Below the pieces are notes generated by a model. It saw nothing but the letters and a program-made list of their open reading frames with translations, had not been told where the DNA came from and made no database searches. From an uncultured Bryobacterales bacterium (GTDB lineage Bacteria > Acidobacteriota > Terriglobia > Bryobacterales > UBA6623), in contig OX638379.1 in the NCBI GenBank assembly GCA_951813605.1, positions 2,490,471 to 2,554,470 on the forward strand: DNA of 64,000 nt. The letters are read 5' to 3'. Position 1 is the first letter of the stretch, and every line of letters begins with the position of its first letter. A program made the position numbers and the translations under genes. Shown piece after piece: positions 27,398 through 36,646 of the stretch.

Positions 27398-30167
27398 AGG
27401 CGAACTCGTTGGAGTTGAACAGCAGGAGGCAAAAGTCGGCGAGGGCTCGCGTTCGCGCGCTCACGTCGGATGCCCGAGTGTCCGGGGTGTATTGCTCGTA
27501 GACCGGCAGCCATTCCTCGTACGAGAACGGAGCTCCGGTGAACTCCTCGACCAGGGAGCGGGTAATCCGGGTCGGGTATTTCGCCGCTGCGGGGGAGCTC
27601 GAGCGATGACTGGCTTCCATTGCCGAAATGTAGTCGGCTAGCCTGCGCTTGATCTGCGGTTCCGGAAGCCGGGCGAATGCCAGGCGATAGGCCCGTTCGA
27701 TTAGCGAATCCGTGGCAGGCGCTTCCCGTGCCAAGCGCATCGCGAAGGCGATCGAGCGGTTTGTCGAGTATGCCGAATTCATCATGGTGAGCGCTTGGGG
27801 GCTCACCGACGAAGAGTCGCGACGTTCGCAGGAGTCGTTGGGGCTGGGCTGGTTGAACACCTCCATGAGCGGGTCCGCCTGGCCTCTGACGCGGTAGGCG
27901 TAGATCGACCGGCGATTCCGCTGCCCGGGCGTGGGAGAAGGCTGGTATGCCGGGGCGATCGAGAACTGGATCATCCGAGGCTGCAAGGCCACGTCCATGT
28001 TGATTTCCGGCATGGCCGGCAACCCTCCGATCTCTCCGTTCAACTCCCCGGATAGCTGCAACATGCTGTCACGCAATTCCTCTGCCGCGAGACGGCGAGG
28101 GTTGAAGTAAGCCATCAAGCGATTCGCGGGATCTTTCTCGCGCACGGCCGACATGTCGGACCGCTCGCTGGACTGCCGGTACATCTCCGAAGTCATGATC
28201 GTGCGGTGGAGGCGCTTGATCGACCAGCCGTTCTCCACGAAATCGGACGCCAGCCAGTCCAAGAGGGCTTGATCCGTGGGCTTGGCGCCAAGCGCTCCCA
28301 GGTTGTTCGGCGTGGCACCAAGACCGCGCCCGAAGTGGTATGCCCAGACACGGTTGACGATGGAGCGCGCGGTGAGCGGGTTGCGAGGATCGACGACCCA
28401 ATTCGCAAATGCCGCGCGTCGCCCCGCCAAGCCGTCCGGTAGCGCGAACGGGTCCGGCACGCCCGGATACCTCGTGGGCAATTGCGTCGCGCTAAGCACG
28501 CCGGGATTCACGGGCTCGCCGGGGGCGTGAACCGATCCCCCGTCCAGCACCGTCGAATCCGGACGCCAGCTGGCGTCGAGCTTCCCGGGGACGCGCAGCT
28601 TGCGCCCGTTTCCGGGAATGTAGTCCGGCCCGTTGAACACGGTCTGCGCCAGCGGCTCGTAGCGCTCCAGGCGCCGGGTCCAGATCCATTCGTCCTGGCG
28701 CCGGACCTTCAGGCGCCCTTCCTCGGCCGGCGTCAAGCCCCAGTGCCGTGGGGGTTTGTCCTCGTCGGGCAGAGCGTTGCGCTTGCCGGCAGGGACGAAG
28801 GCCATGCCGCGTTCCGCGAACCACTCCCTGGCGGCGTCTTCGATCTTGGACTCCAGCGCGGCCTTCCGCTCCGTGGCGAAGTCACGCAGCTGGCGGACAT
28901 GCTCGCGCCCCGAATCAAACCGGGCCAAGTTCTCGGACGCAAGGAACGCGGCGGGCCGCTCCGCCATCTGAGTCGCGGCAAAGGCCGCGTAAATCCGGTA
29001 GTAGTCGCGAGTGGGGATCGGATCGACCTTGTGGTCATGGCATTTGGCGCAGCGCAGCGGCATGGACAGGAATGTCTGGCCCACGCTATGGACAACGTCG
29101 TCAAGATAGGCTTGGCGCGCCATCTTCTTCGGCACCATCGCCGAGCCCCACGGGCCCATCCGCAGGAATCCGGTCGCCACCCGCATCTCCGGATCGCCCG
29201 GACGCAATTCGTCGCCCGCGAGCTGCTCCACGACGAAGCGGTCATACGGCCTGTCCTCATTGAAGGAACGGATCACGTAATCCCGGTATCGCCAGGCGTT
29301 GGACCGTTCGTAATCGTTGGAATTGCCCGCCGTGTCGGCATAGCGCACGACATCCAGCCAGTGCCGGCCCCATTGCTCTCCGTAGCGCGGGCTGGCGAGC
29401 AGCCGGTCGAGCAGCCGCGCCCAAGCACCGGGCGAGCCGTCTTCAAGGAATGCACGGGCCTGGGCAGGCGAAGGAGGCAGGCCCGTGAGGTCGTACGACG
29501 CCCGTCGCAGTAGAGCCAGATCGGCGGATCTCGGAGCGGCGTCGATTCCGGCAGCGGCCAGCCGGGCTCGATGGAACCCGTCGATTGGGTTCGCTACCGG
29601 GAAGTCGGGAACCGCCGGCTTCGTGAGGGGCCGGAAGGCCCAGATATCTTCCGGCTTGTAGGGGCGCTGCGTCCATTCGTCGGTCTGGCCGCCGCTTGTC
29701 GCGATGCGCACCCCGGCCGCGTCGCCGCGATCGCTATCTGCTGCCGCCAGAATCTCGGCGACTTCCTCGTCGCCGGGCCACGGGGCGCCGAGGTCGATCC
29801 AGGCGCGAACGCGCGCAACCTGGGCGGGGCTCAATCGGTCGTTCCCCTTCGGAGGCATGACGAGATCTCCCGCCTGTCCGGCAACCGCGAGAAACAACGC
29901 ACTCTGGCCCGAATCGCCTGGAACTAATGCTGGCCGTCCCGACTGACCGCCCTGCAGCAAGCCTTCCCTGCTGGTGAGATCCAATCCGCCGAGCAGAACG
30001 CCGGGATTCTGGCCATGGCAGGCCGCGCATTTCGCGGCGAGCAGCGGCTTTATTTCCAGCGCGAAAAGACGCTCGCCGTGCACGGCACTAGCGGCCGCGG
30101 ATTGAGCGGCGAAGCAGGCCCCCGCGAGAAGGCAAACCCCCACTCGGCCCCAACCGAATCCGAACAT
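27387..30167 (-). CDS. PSCyt1-DUF1549-DUF1553 (PSD1) planctomycete-type cytochrome protein (cassette 1)
   Basis: 926 residues with an N-terminal signal peptide. The first heme-binding motif is C47-xx-C50-H51 (KCAACHG) in the PSCyt1 domain, which also has the downstream VMPPKG methionine segment. DUF1549 covers roughly 195-400 and carries a second motif, C373-xx-C376-H377 (RCAKCHDHKVDP). DUF1553 covers roughly 590-880, with ANWVVDPRNPLTARSIVNRVW, HRTIMTSEMYRQSS and RRDSSSVSPQALTMMNS. The protein is probably exported and binds two c-type hemes. The family's reaction is unknown; an electron-transfer or oxidative role in glycan use is often supposed. It is first in a two-gene unit with DUF1501. 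Confidence 0.92.
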   Translation of the reverse strand: MFGFGWGRVGVCLLAGACFAAQSAAASAVHGERLFALEIKPLLAAKCAACHGQNPGVLLGGLDLTSREGLLQGGQSGRPALVPGDSGQSALFLAVAGQAGDLVMPPKGNDRLSPAQVARVRAWIDLGAPWPGDEEVAEILAAADSDRGDAAGVRIATSGGQTDEWTQRPYKPEDIWAFRPLTKPAVPDFPVANPIDGFHRARLAAAGIDAAPRSADLALLRRASYDLTGLPPSPAQARAFLEDGSPGAWARLLDRLLASPRYGEQWGRHWLDVVRYADTAGNSNDYERSNAWRYRDYVIRSFNEDRPYDRFVVEQLAGDELRPGDPEMRVATGFLRMGPWGSAMVPKKMARQAYLDDVVHSVGQTFLSMPLRCAKCHDHKVDPIPTRDYYRIYAAFAATQMAERPAAFLASENLARFDSGREHVRQLRDFATERKAALESKIEDAAREWFAERGMAFVPAGKRNALPDEDKPPRHWGLTPAEEGRLKVRRQDEWIWTRRLERYEPLAQTVFNGPDYIPGNGRKLRVPGKLDASWRPDSTVLDGGSVHAPGEPVNPGVLSATQLPTRYPGVPDPFALPDGLAGRRAAFANWVVDPRNPLTARSIVNRVWAYHFGRGLGATPNNLGALGAKPTDQALLDWLASDFVENGWSIKRLHRTIMTSEMYRQSSERSDMSAVREKDPANRLMAYFNPRRLAAEELRDSMLQLSGELNGEIGGLPAMPEINMDVALQPRMIQFSIAPAYQPSPTPGQRNRRSIYAYRVRGQADPLMEVFNQPSPNDSCERRDSSSVSPQALTMMNSAYSTNRSIAFAMRLAREAPATDSLIERAYRLAFARLPEPQIKRRLADYISAMEASHRSSSPAAAKYPTRITRSLVEEFTGAPFSYEEWLPVYEQYTPDTRASDVSARTRALADFCLLLFNSNEFAYVY

Positions 30168-30324
30168 GGCCAGCAGTACCTAATGTTTATCGTACGTCGG
30201 CCGTGCTCGGCAGATCAAACGATCCCGTGCGGAATTCGCCCGGACGCAGGCAAGATTCGCGGAAATCCGCGCCGCCCGACGCCCGACGGCAATAACGAGG
30301 AGATGGCCTCCCTGGCCGTCGCTG

Positions 30325-30330
30325 TATGAT
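30325..30330 (+). promoter_or_regulatory. Possible -10 box for the tRNA
   Basis: TATGAT lies 15 bases before the tRNA 5' end. No convincing -35 hexamer could be placed at 16-18 bases upstream. Confidence 0.35.
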
Positions 30331-30345
30331 GAAGATCACACGCAC

Positions 30346-30422
30346 GCGCCCGTAGCTCAGCTGGATAGAGCGCTTGCCTCCGGAGCAAGAGGCCGCAGGT
30401 TCGAATCCTGCCGGGCGTACCA
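30346..30422 (+). tRNA. tRNA-Arg (anticodon CCG)
   Basis: 77 bases including an encoded CCA. The acceptor stem GCGCCCG pairs with CGGGCGT (first pair is a G-T wobble); the D arm has AGCTCAG; the anticodon arm CTTGC-CTCCGGA-GCAAG shows anticodon CCG, which reads CGG arginine codons; the T arm has GGTTCGAATCC. It lies between the two cytochrome/DUF1501 cassettes. Confidence 0.95.
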
Positions 30423-30507
30423 TTGATTCGATTGCGGCCACGGTGGCCGCAGCGGTCCAGCAGCTAGCACGCGGGGAGTTGACGTTGCGGGTCGCTCGCC
30501 CGGCAAG

Positions 30508-31482
30508 TCATCGGTTGTACAGAGGCGTCGGGCCGCGCAGTTCCGTCCAGATCCGGTCGCAGGCGGCGAGGGCCTCGTCCGGCAGTGGGTCGCGTTGCGA
30601 CGCGTCGATGTTCTGTTCGAGATGCGCTTGCTTGGAAGCGCCGATGATGACACTCTGCACGCCCGGCCGGTTGCAGACCCACCGCAGTGCCAGCTCGGTC
30701 ATAGAGACTCCGAGACCGGCTGCGATGTCTTTGAGAGCGTCTACCGCGCGAAAGTACGAAGCGTGCCAGAACCGGTTTAGGTACATCTGGTTGCCGTCGA
30801 AGCGAGTGCCCGGGATTGGACCCTTTTCGAACGACTGCTTCCCGCTGAGCAATCCGCCTGCGAGAGGGTTGTAGCAGACATTGGAGATTCTGAAGCGGTT
30901 CGTGAATTCGATGTATTCCTGCTCGATGCCGCGCGCGAGCATGTTGTACATCGGCTGAGCCACCTTCGGGGGCGTGGTGTCGTTGCGCCGCATGTGCGAC
31001 TCCATCTCCGCCATTTGCCAAGCCGCATAATTCGATGTGCCGATCCACCGGATCTTGCCTTCGGTCCGCAAATCGTCCATCATCTGCAGAGTTTCCTCGA
31101 TTGCGACAGCTCTGTCGGGCATGTGCATGTAGTAAATGTCGATGAAATCGGTACCCAGCCGCCGCAGGCTGTCCTCGACCGCGCGCCGAATCGCCGAGCG
31201 GCTCAACCCGCCGTATGAGTGATGGCCGTTCCGCATCATCCCGCGAACCTTCGTGGCAAGGACTACACTGGCTCGGCGCGTGCTGAGGATCCTGCCCGTG
31301 ATCTCTTCCGACAGTCCGCCGTTGTAGACATTCGCCGTATCGAAGAAATTCACACCCCGGTCGATCGCGTAGTCCACCATGCGGGCGGCATCCGCCTCGG
31401 TGACCTGCGATCCGAACGTCATGGTGCCGAGGCAGACGCTCGAGACGTCAATTCCCGTTCCCAGCAAGGTATTGGTCTTCAT
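30508..31482 (-). CDS. Aldo/keto reductase
   Basis: 324 residues, a single TIM-barrel AKR. The catalytic tetrad is D48 and Y53 (FFDTANVYNGG), K78 (VLATKVRG) and H120 (IYYMHMPD). The NADPH-binding end with VIIGASKQAHLEQN is present. The Y53-NGG-E layout and MTFGSQV resemble YhdN/Tas-type AKRs that act on small aldehydes or ketosugars. No signal peptide, so cytoplasmic. It is followed downstream by the tRNA on the other strand and preceded by a secreted PHP-like gene 76 bases away on the same strand, so the two may be one operon. Confidence 0.92.
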   Translation of the reverse strand: MKTNTLLGTGIDVSSVCLGTMTFGSQVTEADAARMVDYAIDRGVNFFDTANVYNGGLSEEITGRILSTRRASVVLATKVRGMMRNGHHSYGGLSRSAIRRAVEDSLRRLGTDFIDIYYMHMPDRAVAIEETLQMMDDLRTEGKIRWIGTSNYAAWQMAEMESHMRRNDTTPPKVAQPMYNMLARGIEQEYIEFTNRFRISNVCYNPLAGGLLSGKQSFEKGPIPGTRFDGNQMYLNRFWHASYFRAVDALKDIAAGLGVSMTELALRWVCNRPGVQSVIIGASKQAHLEQNIDASQRDPLPDEALAACDRIWTELRGPTPLYNR

Positions 31483-31558
31483 CCCGTGTCCCTCTTATTC
31501 GGCAACAATCGCTGTTGCACTGCCCCTGCCCACTTGCAAATTGCTTCCGGGCCCGCGC

Positions 31559-33628
31559 CTAGTTCTGGCCCGGCCGGCGCTCCGGGTTCACGAAGGCGCC
31601 GTTGGCCGCAACGTCCCAGACTGCAACACGTGCCCAAGTCCAGCCCGGGGCGCGCGCCTTCCAATGGTGCGATCCGCTGCCGAATTCGCCGGTTTGAGAA
31701 AGATCCATGATTTGGCGCCGAGTGCCGTGCCCGTCGCCCCAGACGATCTCGGCGAACTGCAGCGGGAAGGTCCATCGGATATCGGCCCTTACTTCGATCT
31801 CGTTCTCGCTGCCCCCGATTTCCCATGACGGCAACAGCACCTCGCCGGTCGTTACGAAGAAGTCCCCTTCTCGCAGCGGCGCTAGAATTCTGCCGTAGTT
31901 TGTGAACTCCGGCAGCCGATCAGCCTTCACGTAGTTGATATTCATGTGCGCGTAGACCTCGTGGCTGGCGTCGAACTGGAAGACATCGACCTCGCCTAGC
32001 AGGCGCTTGTTCATTCCCCAGTTGTGCAGGTCGTCCAGCAGGGTGAGCGTTCGCTCGCCCAGACGCGGGGACGACAGATCGGCCGGCATTGCCTTCCACC
32101 CGGCGCCCAAGTAGCGCCGATCGCGGAAATGCTCCGTGCCTCGAATCGCATCAGGATACCCCGTGGAGCCCTTCGTGCGAGCGTGCGTCTGGTACATCAA
32201 CCCGTCCTCGCGGCGTACCAACTCGAGCACCTCGGCTGCGTCCGCAGCGCTGTAGACGGTGCCGTGCTTCCGGTGCTTCGATACGAACTTCCCGCCCGCG
32301 GGGCGACTCATCCACCAATATACCGGCTTCGGGAAGATCAGGGCCCAATGGCCTCCGAGGTGAACGTTGGCCTCCTCCGATGGAATCAGCAGGAAGTCCT
32401 TGCCCGACTGCGCCTTGCAAGCCTTGAAGAAGCTGTCGAGCTCGCTCAGGCGCAACTCCGTCAAATCCCGCGGGTGCCCGTCGCCGTGGAAGTCCATGAT
32501 GACTGCCGCATCAACCCCCATGTCCCGCAAGACCGTCTTGAAAGGGGGAGTCCAATCGATCCCCTTCTCCAAGGCTTGGACGGTGTAGGCGAGGTGGAAA
32601 TGAGAGGCGAGGGTCTTGAAGCCGCTCAGTTCCGCGAAGCGGTCTCGGTTCGTATAGCGCAGAGCGTCTTCAAGCGCCGCTTCCGGCCCGCCGTCACTCA
32701 CCAGCAGGAACATCGACAGCGACTGCCGGCTGCCCGGAGGCGCGTTCGCCCAGGGGTAGAATCGCCAGTTCGTGTCGCGGACCTGCCGAATTCCCAATGA
32801 CACGCGCCCGCGCCACGAGCGGTGCCAGTTCTGAGAGAGGTTGGATGTGAAGTCGCGGGGAAAGAAGTACTGGTGCGGCGCGGGAAAGGCCGCCACGCTG
32901 CCGTGGCCCCCGGACGTCGCCATGGCCCGGTAGCGCACCTTGAAGTGCACCCGCTCAGGTTGCAGCCCGTTGGCAGACTCTTGCTTTAACTCGCCGCGGG
33001 TGTCGTAGTAGGCCAGGGGAGTGGCCATGTTCCGACCGGGCTGCACCTGCTCGGGAGCCAGGAACTCGATACCCGCGTCGTAAAGGAATGCAACGTTGGC
33101 TTCGTCCGTGACAACGACGGCTTGCTGCTGGATGAGGCGCGAACCCGCGAAGAACGTGTAGACGAGACTGCCGGAGAACGGCCCGGCCCTGAACCCGCCG
33201 CAATGCACAAGGACGCGGCGGCCCTGTGTCTCCACGCGAAGCGAGTCCAGCTCGAAGAGGCCGAAGTGCGCCGACGTGCCTTGCGGGTGCTCCGGCGGGT
33301 AGTCGAAGAAGGCATTCCACCCCTTTCTTCGGACTCCGGTCTCCACCCGGTAGAACGGGCGGCCGCCCCGCAAGACCGGCGCATCCCCGACATTCAGCGA
33401 TCCTATGAGCGCCTTGGAAGGGTCGCGGCTGAAGCTTGCCTGCCACTGCTTGTCGCTGCCATCCTGCCAGCGCACCAGCAACTCCGTATCGCGGACCTCG
33501 ACAGATACAGGCCCGTCTCCGTACGCTTCCGTGTCGACCGGCACGGTCGCCCCGAGCAGCGTGCCTGCGGCAATGACGGTGAGCGCGGCGGAGCGCCGAA
33601 CAACCAGCATGGCGCCCATCATAGCCAA
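31559..33628 (-). CDS. Secreted PHP-like metallohydrolase, function unknown
   Basis: 689 residues with a hydrophobic N-terminus (LVVRRSAALTVIAAGTLLGA) that looks like a signal peptide; the exact start among several early methionines is uncertain. The first ~350 residues are beta-rich with no recognised family. From about 355 the protein resembles a PHP/CehA-type metal-dependent domain: HFHLAYTV, DAAVIMDFHGDGHPRDL, LIPSEEANVHLGGHWALIFPKP and LMYQTHARTKGS supply histidines and acidic residues that could bind two or three metals. The C-terminal ~90 residues look like a beta-sandwich. Phosphoester or carbohydrate-ester hydrolysis is a guess. It is divergent from the second cytochrome cassette. 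Confidence 0.72.
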   Translation of the reverse strand: MAMMGAMLVVRRSAALTVIAAGTLLGATVPVDTEAYGDGPVSVEVRDTELLVRWQDGSDKQWQASFSRDPSKALIGSLNVGDAPVLRGGRPFYRVETGVRRKGWNAFFDYPPEHPQGTSAHFGLFELDSLRVETQGRRVLVHCGGFRAGPFSGSLVYTFFAGSRLIQQQAVVVTDEANVAFLYDAGIEFLAPEQVQPGRNMATPLAYYDTRGELKQESANGLQPERVHFKVRYRAMATSGGHGSVAAFPAPHQYFFPRDFTSNLSQNWHRSWRGRVSLGIRQVRDTNWRFYPWANAPPGSRQSLSMFLLVSDGGPEAALEDALRYTNRDRFAELSGFKTLASHFHLAYTVQALEKGIDWTPPFKTVLRDMGVDAAVIMDFHGDGHPRDLTELRLSELDSFFKACKAQSGKDFLLIPSEEANVHLGGHWALIFPKPVYWWMSRPAGGKFVSKHRKHGTVYSAADAAEVLELVRREDGLMYQTHARTKGSTGYPDAIRGTEHFRDRRYLGAGWKAMPADLSSPRLGERTLTLLDDLHNWGMNKRLLGEVDVFQFDASHEVYAHMNINYVKADRLPEFTNYGRILAPLREGDFFVTTGEVLLPSWEIGGSENEIEVRADIRWTFPLQFAEIVWGDGHGTRRQIMDLSQTGEFGSGSHHWKARAPGWTWARVAVWDVAANGAFVNPERRPGQN

Positions 33629-34096
33629 CGCGGACCATAGTCCCTGGAGCGCGATCCTACTCGCGCCCGGGGGTCAGGGAGCGAGCTGCGGAGTACGAGC
33701 AATCCCCCTTCGAAGCTGCCAGGGACGCCGTGACAAGAGCCGGCGCGGGCACGGAGCGCAACGCTGGCTGGCCATGCTCCTCGCCTGCGTGGAAGCTGGC
33801 TGACTCCATCCAGGCATCCGCGCCGCTCGGCCCCGGCGATCGGCTCTCGCCCCAGGCTCGACAGCGAACATGCCTTCCGGAACGCCCCGGCAACTTCGAA
33901 TGATGCACGGGAGAGCCGCGGCGAACAACACTGCTCGACCAGCCGCGCCGCAGCCACTGCCAAGATGCAAATGGTCTCGGTGAATCCGGGCAAAGACGTC
34001 CTCGCAACTTCCACTCGCAAGCCGCGCGGCAGCAAGAAAAGGGTTGACCGACGGGGCATATTCGCATAAACTGCTAGGCGCGGGGGACTAATAGGA
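33629..34096. other. Divergent intergenic region upstream of cassette 2
   Basis: 468 bases between the PHP-like gene and the second cytochrome cassette. Open frames on the minus strand (for example 33619-34128) lack family features and are Arg/Ala-rich shadows. The only clear element is the cassette-2 promoter at 34044-34072. Confidence 0.5.
34044..34072 (+). promoter_or_regulatory. Sigma70-type promoter for cassette 2
   Basis: TTGACC at 34044-34049 (five of six to consensus), a 17-base spacer, and TAAACT at 34067-34072 (four of six). Transcription would start near 34079, giving a leader of about 18 bases before the ATG at 34097. Confidence 0.55.
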
Positions 34097-36646
34097 ATGA
34101 TCCGGACAATTCTTGCTCTTGCGTGCATTGGCGGGGTCCTGCCCGTGGCGGCTGCGGACGCGCCGGTCTTCGCGGAGGAAGTGGCTCCGATTCTCGAGCA
34201 GCGCTGCGTCCTGTGTCACGGCGACAAGCAGCAGCTGTCCGGCTTGCGCGTGGACAGCCGGGAGGCGCTGCTCCAAGGAGGGCAGCGCGGCCCATCGCTG
34301 GTGCCCGGTAACGCCGATAGCAGCACGCTCTACCTTCACGTCTCGGGCAAGGCCGAGCCGCGGATGCCCTTCGGCAGCACGCTCGCCGAGGGTGAGATTG
34401 CCACGCTGAAGCGGTGGATCGATACCGGCGCGCGCTGGGATTCACCGTCCGAACAGGCGGAGGGCAAGGAGGTCTGGTGGGCATTCCGAGACCCAGTCCG
34501 CCACGATCCCCCCGATCCGAGCGAGCACCCGGTCGACGCCTTCCTGTCGGCCCGCCTGGCTGACGACGGCTTGCGACGCGCCCCCCGCGCCGATCCGTCG
34601 ACTCTGGTGCGCCGGGCGTATCTCGACCTAGTCGGCTTGCTGCCGCCGACCGAAGTCGTCGATGCGTTCGCCAAGGACCCATCCCAAGAGGCTTTCGCGC
34701 GCTTGGTTGACGAGCTGCTCGACTCGCCAAGGCACGGGGAGCGCTGGGGACGGCACTGGCTGGACGCGGTGCGCTACGCGGACTCCTCCGGCTACGAGCA
34801 CGACTACGACCAGCCGCACGCCTGGCGCTACAGGGACTACGTGATCCGCGCCTTCAACGAAGACAAGCCCTACGACCGCTTTGTCCAGGAACAGCTGGCG
34901 GGTGACGAGATCGAGAACCCCAGCTTCGACGCGCTGACCGCGACGGGCATGCTGCGCGTCGGCCCGCGGGTGCTTTTCCGGGAGAAGGACAACCCGCAAT
35001 ACCGCTACAACTACCTTGACGACATGGTCGCCACCACGGGCCGCGTGTTCCTCGGCCTGACAGTGGACTGCGCGCGCTGCCACGACCACAAGTTCGACGA
35101 CATCAAGCAGATGGACTACTACCGCACGATGGCGGTGTTCTTTCCGTACGTGAGGTACGATTTCCCGCTGGCGGACGCGGCAACCGTCAAGCGCCACGAG
35201 GCCGAGACCGCGGCGGTCAACGCGAAGATCGATCCGATCAAGACGCAGATCGCCACAATCCAAGCGCCTTACAGGAAACGCGCGAGCGCACGCGCCCTCG
35301 CAAAATTCCCAGAGGAAATCCAAATCGCGGTGCGCACTCCGAAGCAGGAGCGGACTCCGGGCCAGCAGCTCCTGGCGGCCCAAGTCCAATCCATCCGCGC
35401 CACCGACTACGACGACCTTCTATCGGAGGCCGACGCCGAGCGGCTGGCAGATCTCAAGTCCCAAGTCGCCAAGCTGGAAGGCCAGCTTCCCGATCCCCTT
35501 CCGGCAGCGATGGGAATCCGGGACGGCGACTACCGGTTCGCCCCCGACGGCCTAGGTGACGAGCCCCAGCCAGGCAAGGGAGATCGCCAAGACTTCAGCG
35601 GAATCGACGGGACGTGGCTGCCGACAGCCGGCTACCGGCCACCCTCTGCCCACTTCCTTCCGAACGCCGATTACCGCAACAGGGGGGACGTCGTCGAGCC
35701 CGGCTTCATCGAGGCTCTCGCCCAGGGCACGCCGTTCGCGCCGAAATCCCCCTCTCACCGAATCTCGAGCGGGCGCCGCCTGGCACTCGCGAAATGGATC
35801 GCCTCGCCCGAAAACCCGCTTACGGCGCGCGTCATGGTCAACCGAATCTGGATGCACCATTTCGGCGAAGGACTTGTATACACAGCGAGCAACTTCGGCA
35901 GCATGGGCACACGCCCCACGCATCCCAAGCTGCTGGACTGGCTGGCCACCGAATTCGTCCGGCAGGGCTGGAGCATGAAGGCAATACACCGCTTGATCAT
36001 GACTTCGGAGAGTTACCAGATGGCGTCTGCCCACGGCGACGCTCTTGCAGCCAAGTCAGATCCGGAAAACAAGCTGCTATGGCGCTTCCGCCAGCGACGG
36101 CTGGAAGGCGAGGTCATCCGCGACATCATCCTCGACGCCTCCGGCAATCTCAACTTTGAAGCCGGAGGCCCCGGTTTCTTCCCGCCGATCCCAGAGGAGG
36201 TTCGCGAATCCTTTCCCAAGGGCAAGTGGGACATGGCGGAGCCGGGACCGGAGAACTGGAGGCGCAGCGTCTTTGCCTACGCCAAGCGGGGACTCCGTTA
36301 CCCGCTGTTCGAGGTCTTCGACCAACCGAACATGAACGTCACCTGCGAGCGTCGCACGACCACGACGGTGCCGACACAGGCCCTGACACTTCTCAACAAT
36401 GAATTTGCCTTGCAGCAGGCCCACAGCTACGCCAAACGCGTGTCCCGCGTTGCCGAAGACGACGCCGGGTGGGTCCGCGAGGCCTACCGCATTGCATTGA
36501 GCCGCGCGCCGACCGAGACCGAACTGAAAGCGAACCTTGACTTCCTCCGACAGCAGAAGGAATATCACAGGGGCGACACGGTCAAGGCCCTCACGGATCT
36601 CTGCGATGTGATCCTGAACCTCAACGAGTTTCTCTATGTCAGCTAA
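34097..36646 (+). CDS. PSCyt1-DUF1549-DUF1553 (PSD1) planctomycete-type cytochrome protein (cassette 2)
   Basis: 849 residues with a short signal peptide ending near VAAADA. The first heme motif is C37-xx-C40-H41 (RCVLCHGDK); the second is C325-xx-C328-H329 (DCARCHDHKFDD) in DUF1549. DUF1553 fills the C-terminal third, with SPENPLTARVMVNRIW, RLIMTSESYQMA and RRTTTTVPTQALTLLNN. Between the second heme motif and DUF1553 is a charged helical insert (about 350-470, KRHEAETAAVNAKIDPIKTQ) that looks coiled-coil and is largely missing from the cassette-1 protein. Domain order matches cassette 1, but the sequence has diverged. It is the first gene of a two-gene unit overlapping DUF1501 by 11 bases. 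Confidence 0.92.
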   Translation: MIRTILALACIGGVLPVAAADAPVFAEEVAPILEQRCVLCHGDKQQLSGLRVDSREALLQGGQRGPSLVPGNADSSTLYLHVSGKAEPRMPFGSTLAEGEIATLKRWIDTGARWDSPSEQAEGKEVWWAFRDPVRHDPPDPSEHPVDAFLSARLADDGLRRAPRADPSTLVRRAYLDLVGLLPPTEVVDAFAKDPSQEAFARLVDELLDSPRHGERWGRHWLDAVRYADSSGYEHDYDQPHAWRYRDYVIRAFNEDKPYDRFVQEQLAGDEIENPSFDALTATGMLRVGPRVLFREKDNPQYRYNYLDDMVATTGRVFLGLTVDCARCHDHKFDDIKQMDYYRTMAVFFPYVRYDFPLADAATVKRHEAETAAVNAKIDPIKTQIATIQAPYRKRASARALAKFPEEIQIAVRTPKQERTPGQQLLAAQVQSIRATDYDDLLSEADAERLADLKSQVAKLEGQLPDPLPAAMGIRDGDYRFAPDGLGDEPQPGKGDRQDFSGIDGTWLPTAGYRPPSAHFLPNADYRNRGDVVEPGFIEALAQGTPFAPKSPSHRISSGRRLALAKWIASPENPLTARVMVNRIWMHHFGEGLVYTASNFGSMGTRPTHPKLLDWLATEFVRQGWSMKAIHRLIMTSESYQMASAHGDALAAKSDPENKLLWRFRQRRLEGEVIRDIILDASGNLNFEAGGPGFFPPIPEEVRESFPKGKWDMAEPGPENWRRSVFAYAKRGLRYPLFEVFDQPNMNVTCERRTTTTVPTQALTLLNNEFALQQAHSYAKRVSRVAEDDAGWVREAYRIALSRAPTETELKANLDFLRQQKEYHRGDTVKALTDLCDVILNLNEFLYVS

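Noticed and set aside
25997-27418. 473-codon plus-strand open frame opposite the cassette-1 DUF1501 gene
   Set aside because: Antisense to a conserved family member; composition rich in Arg, His and Pro without motifs.
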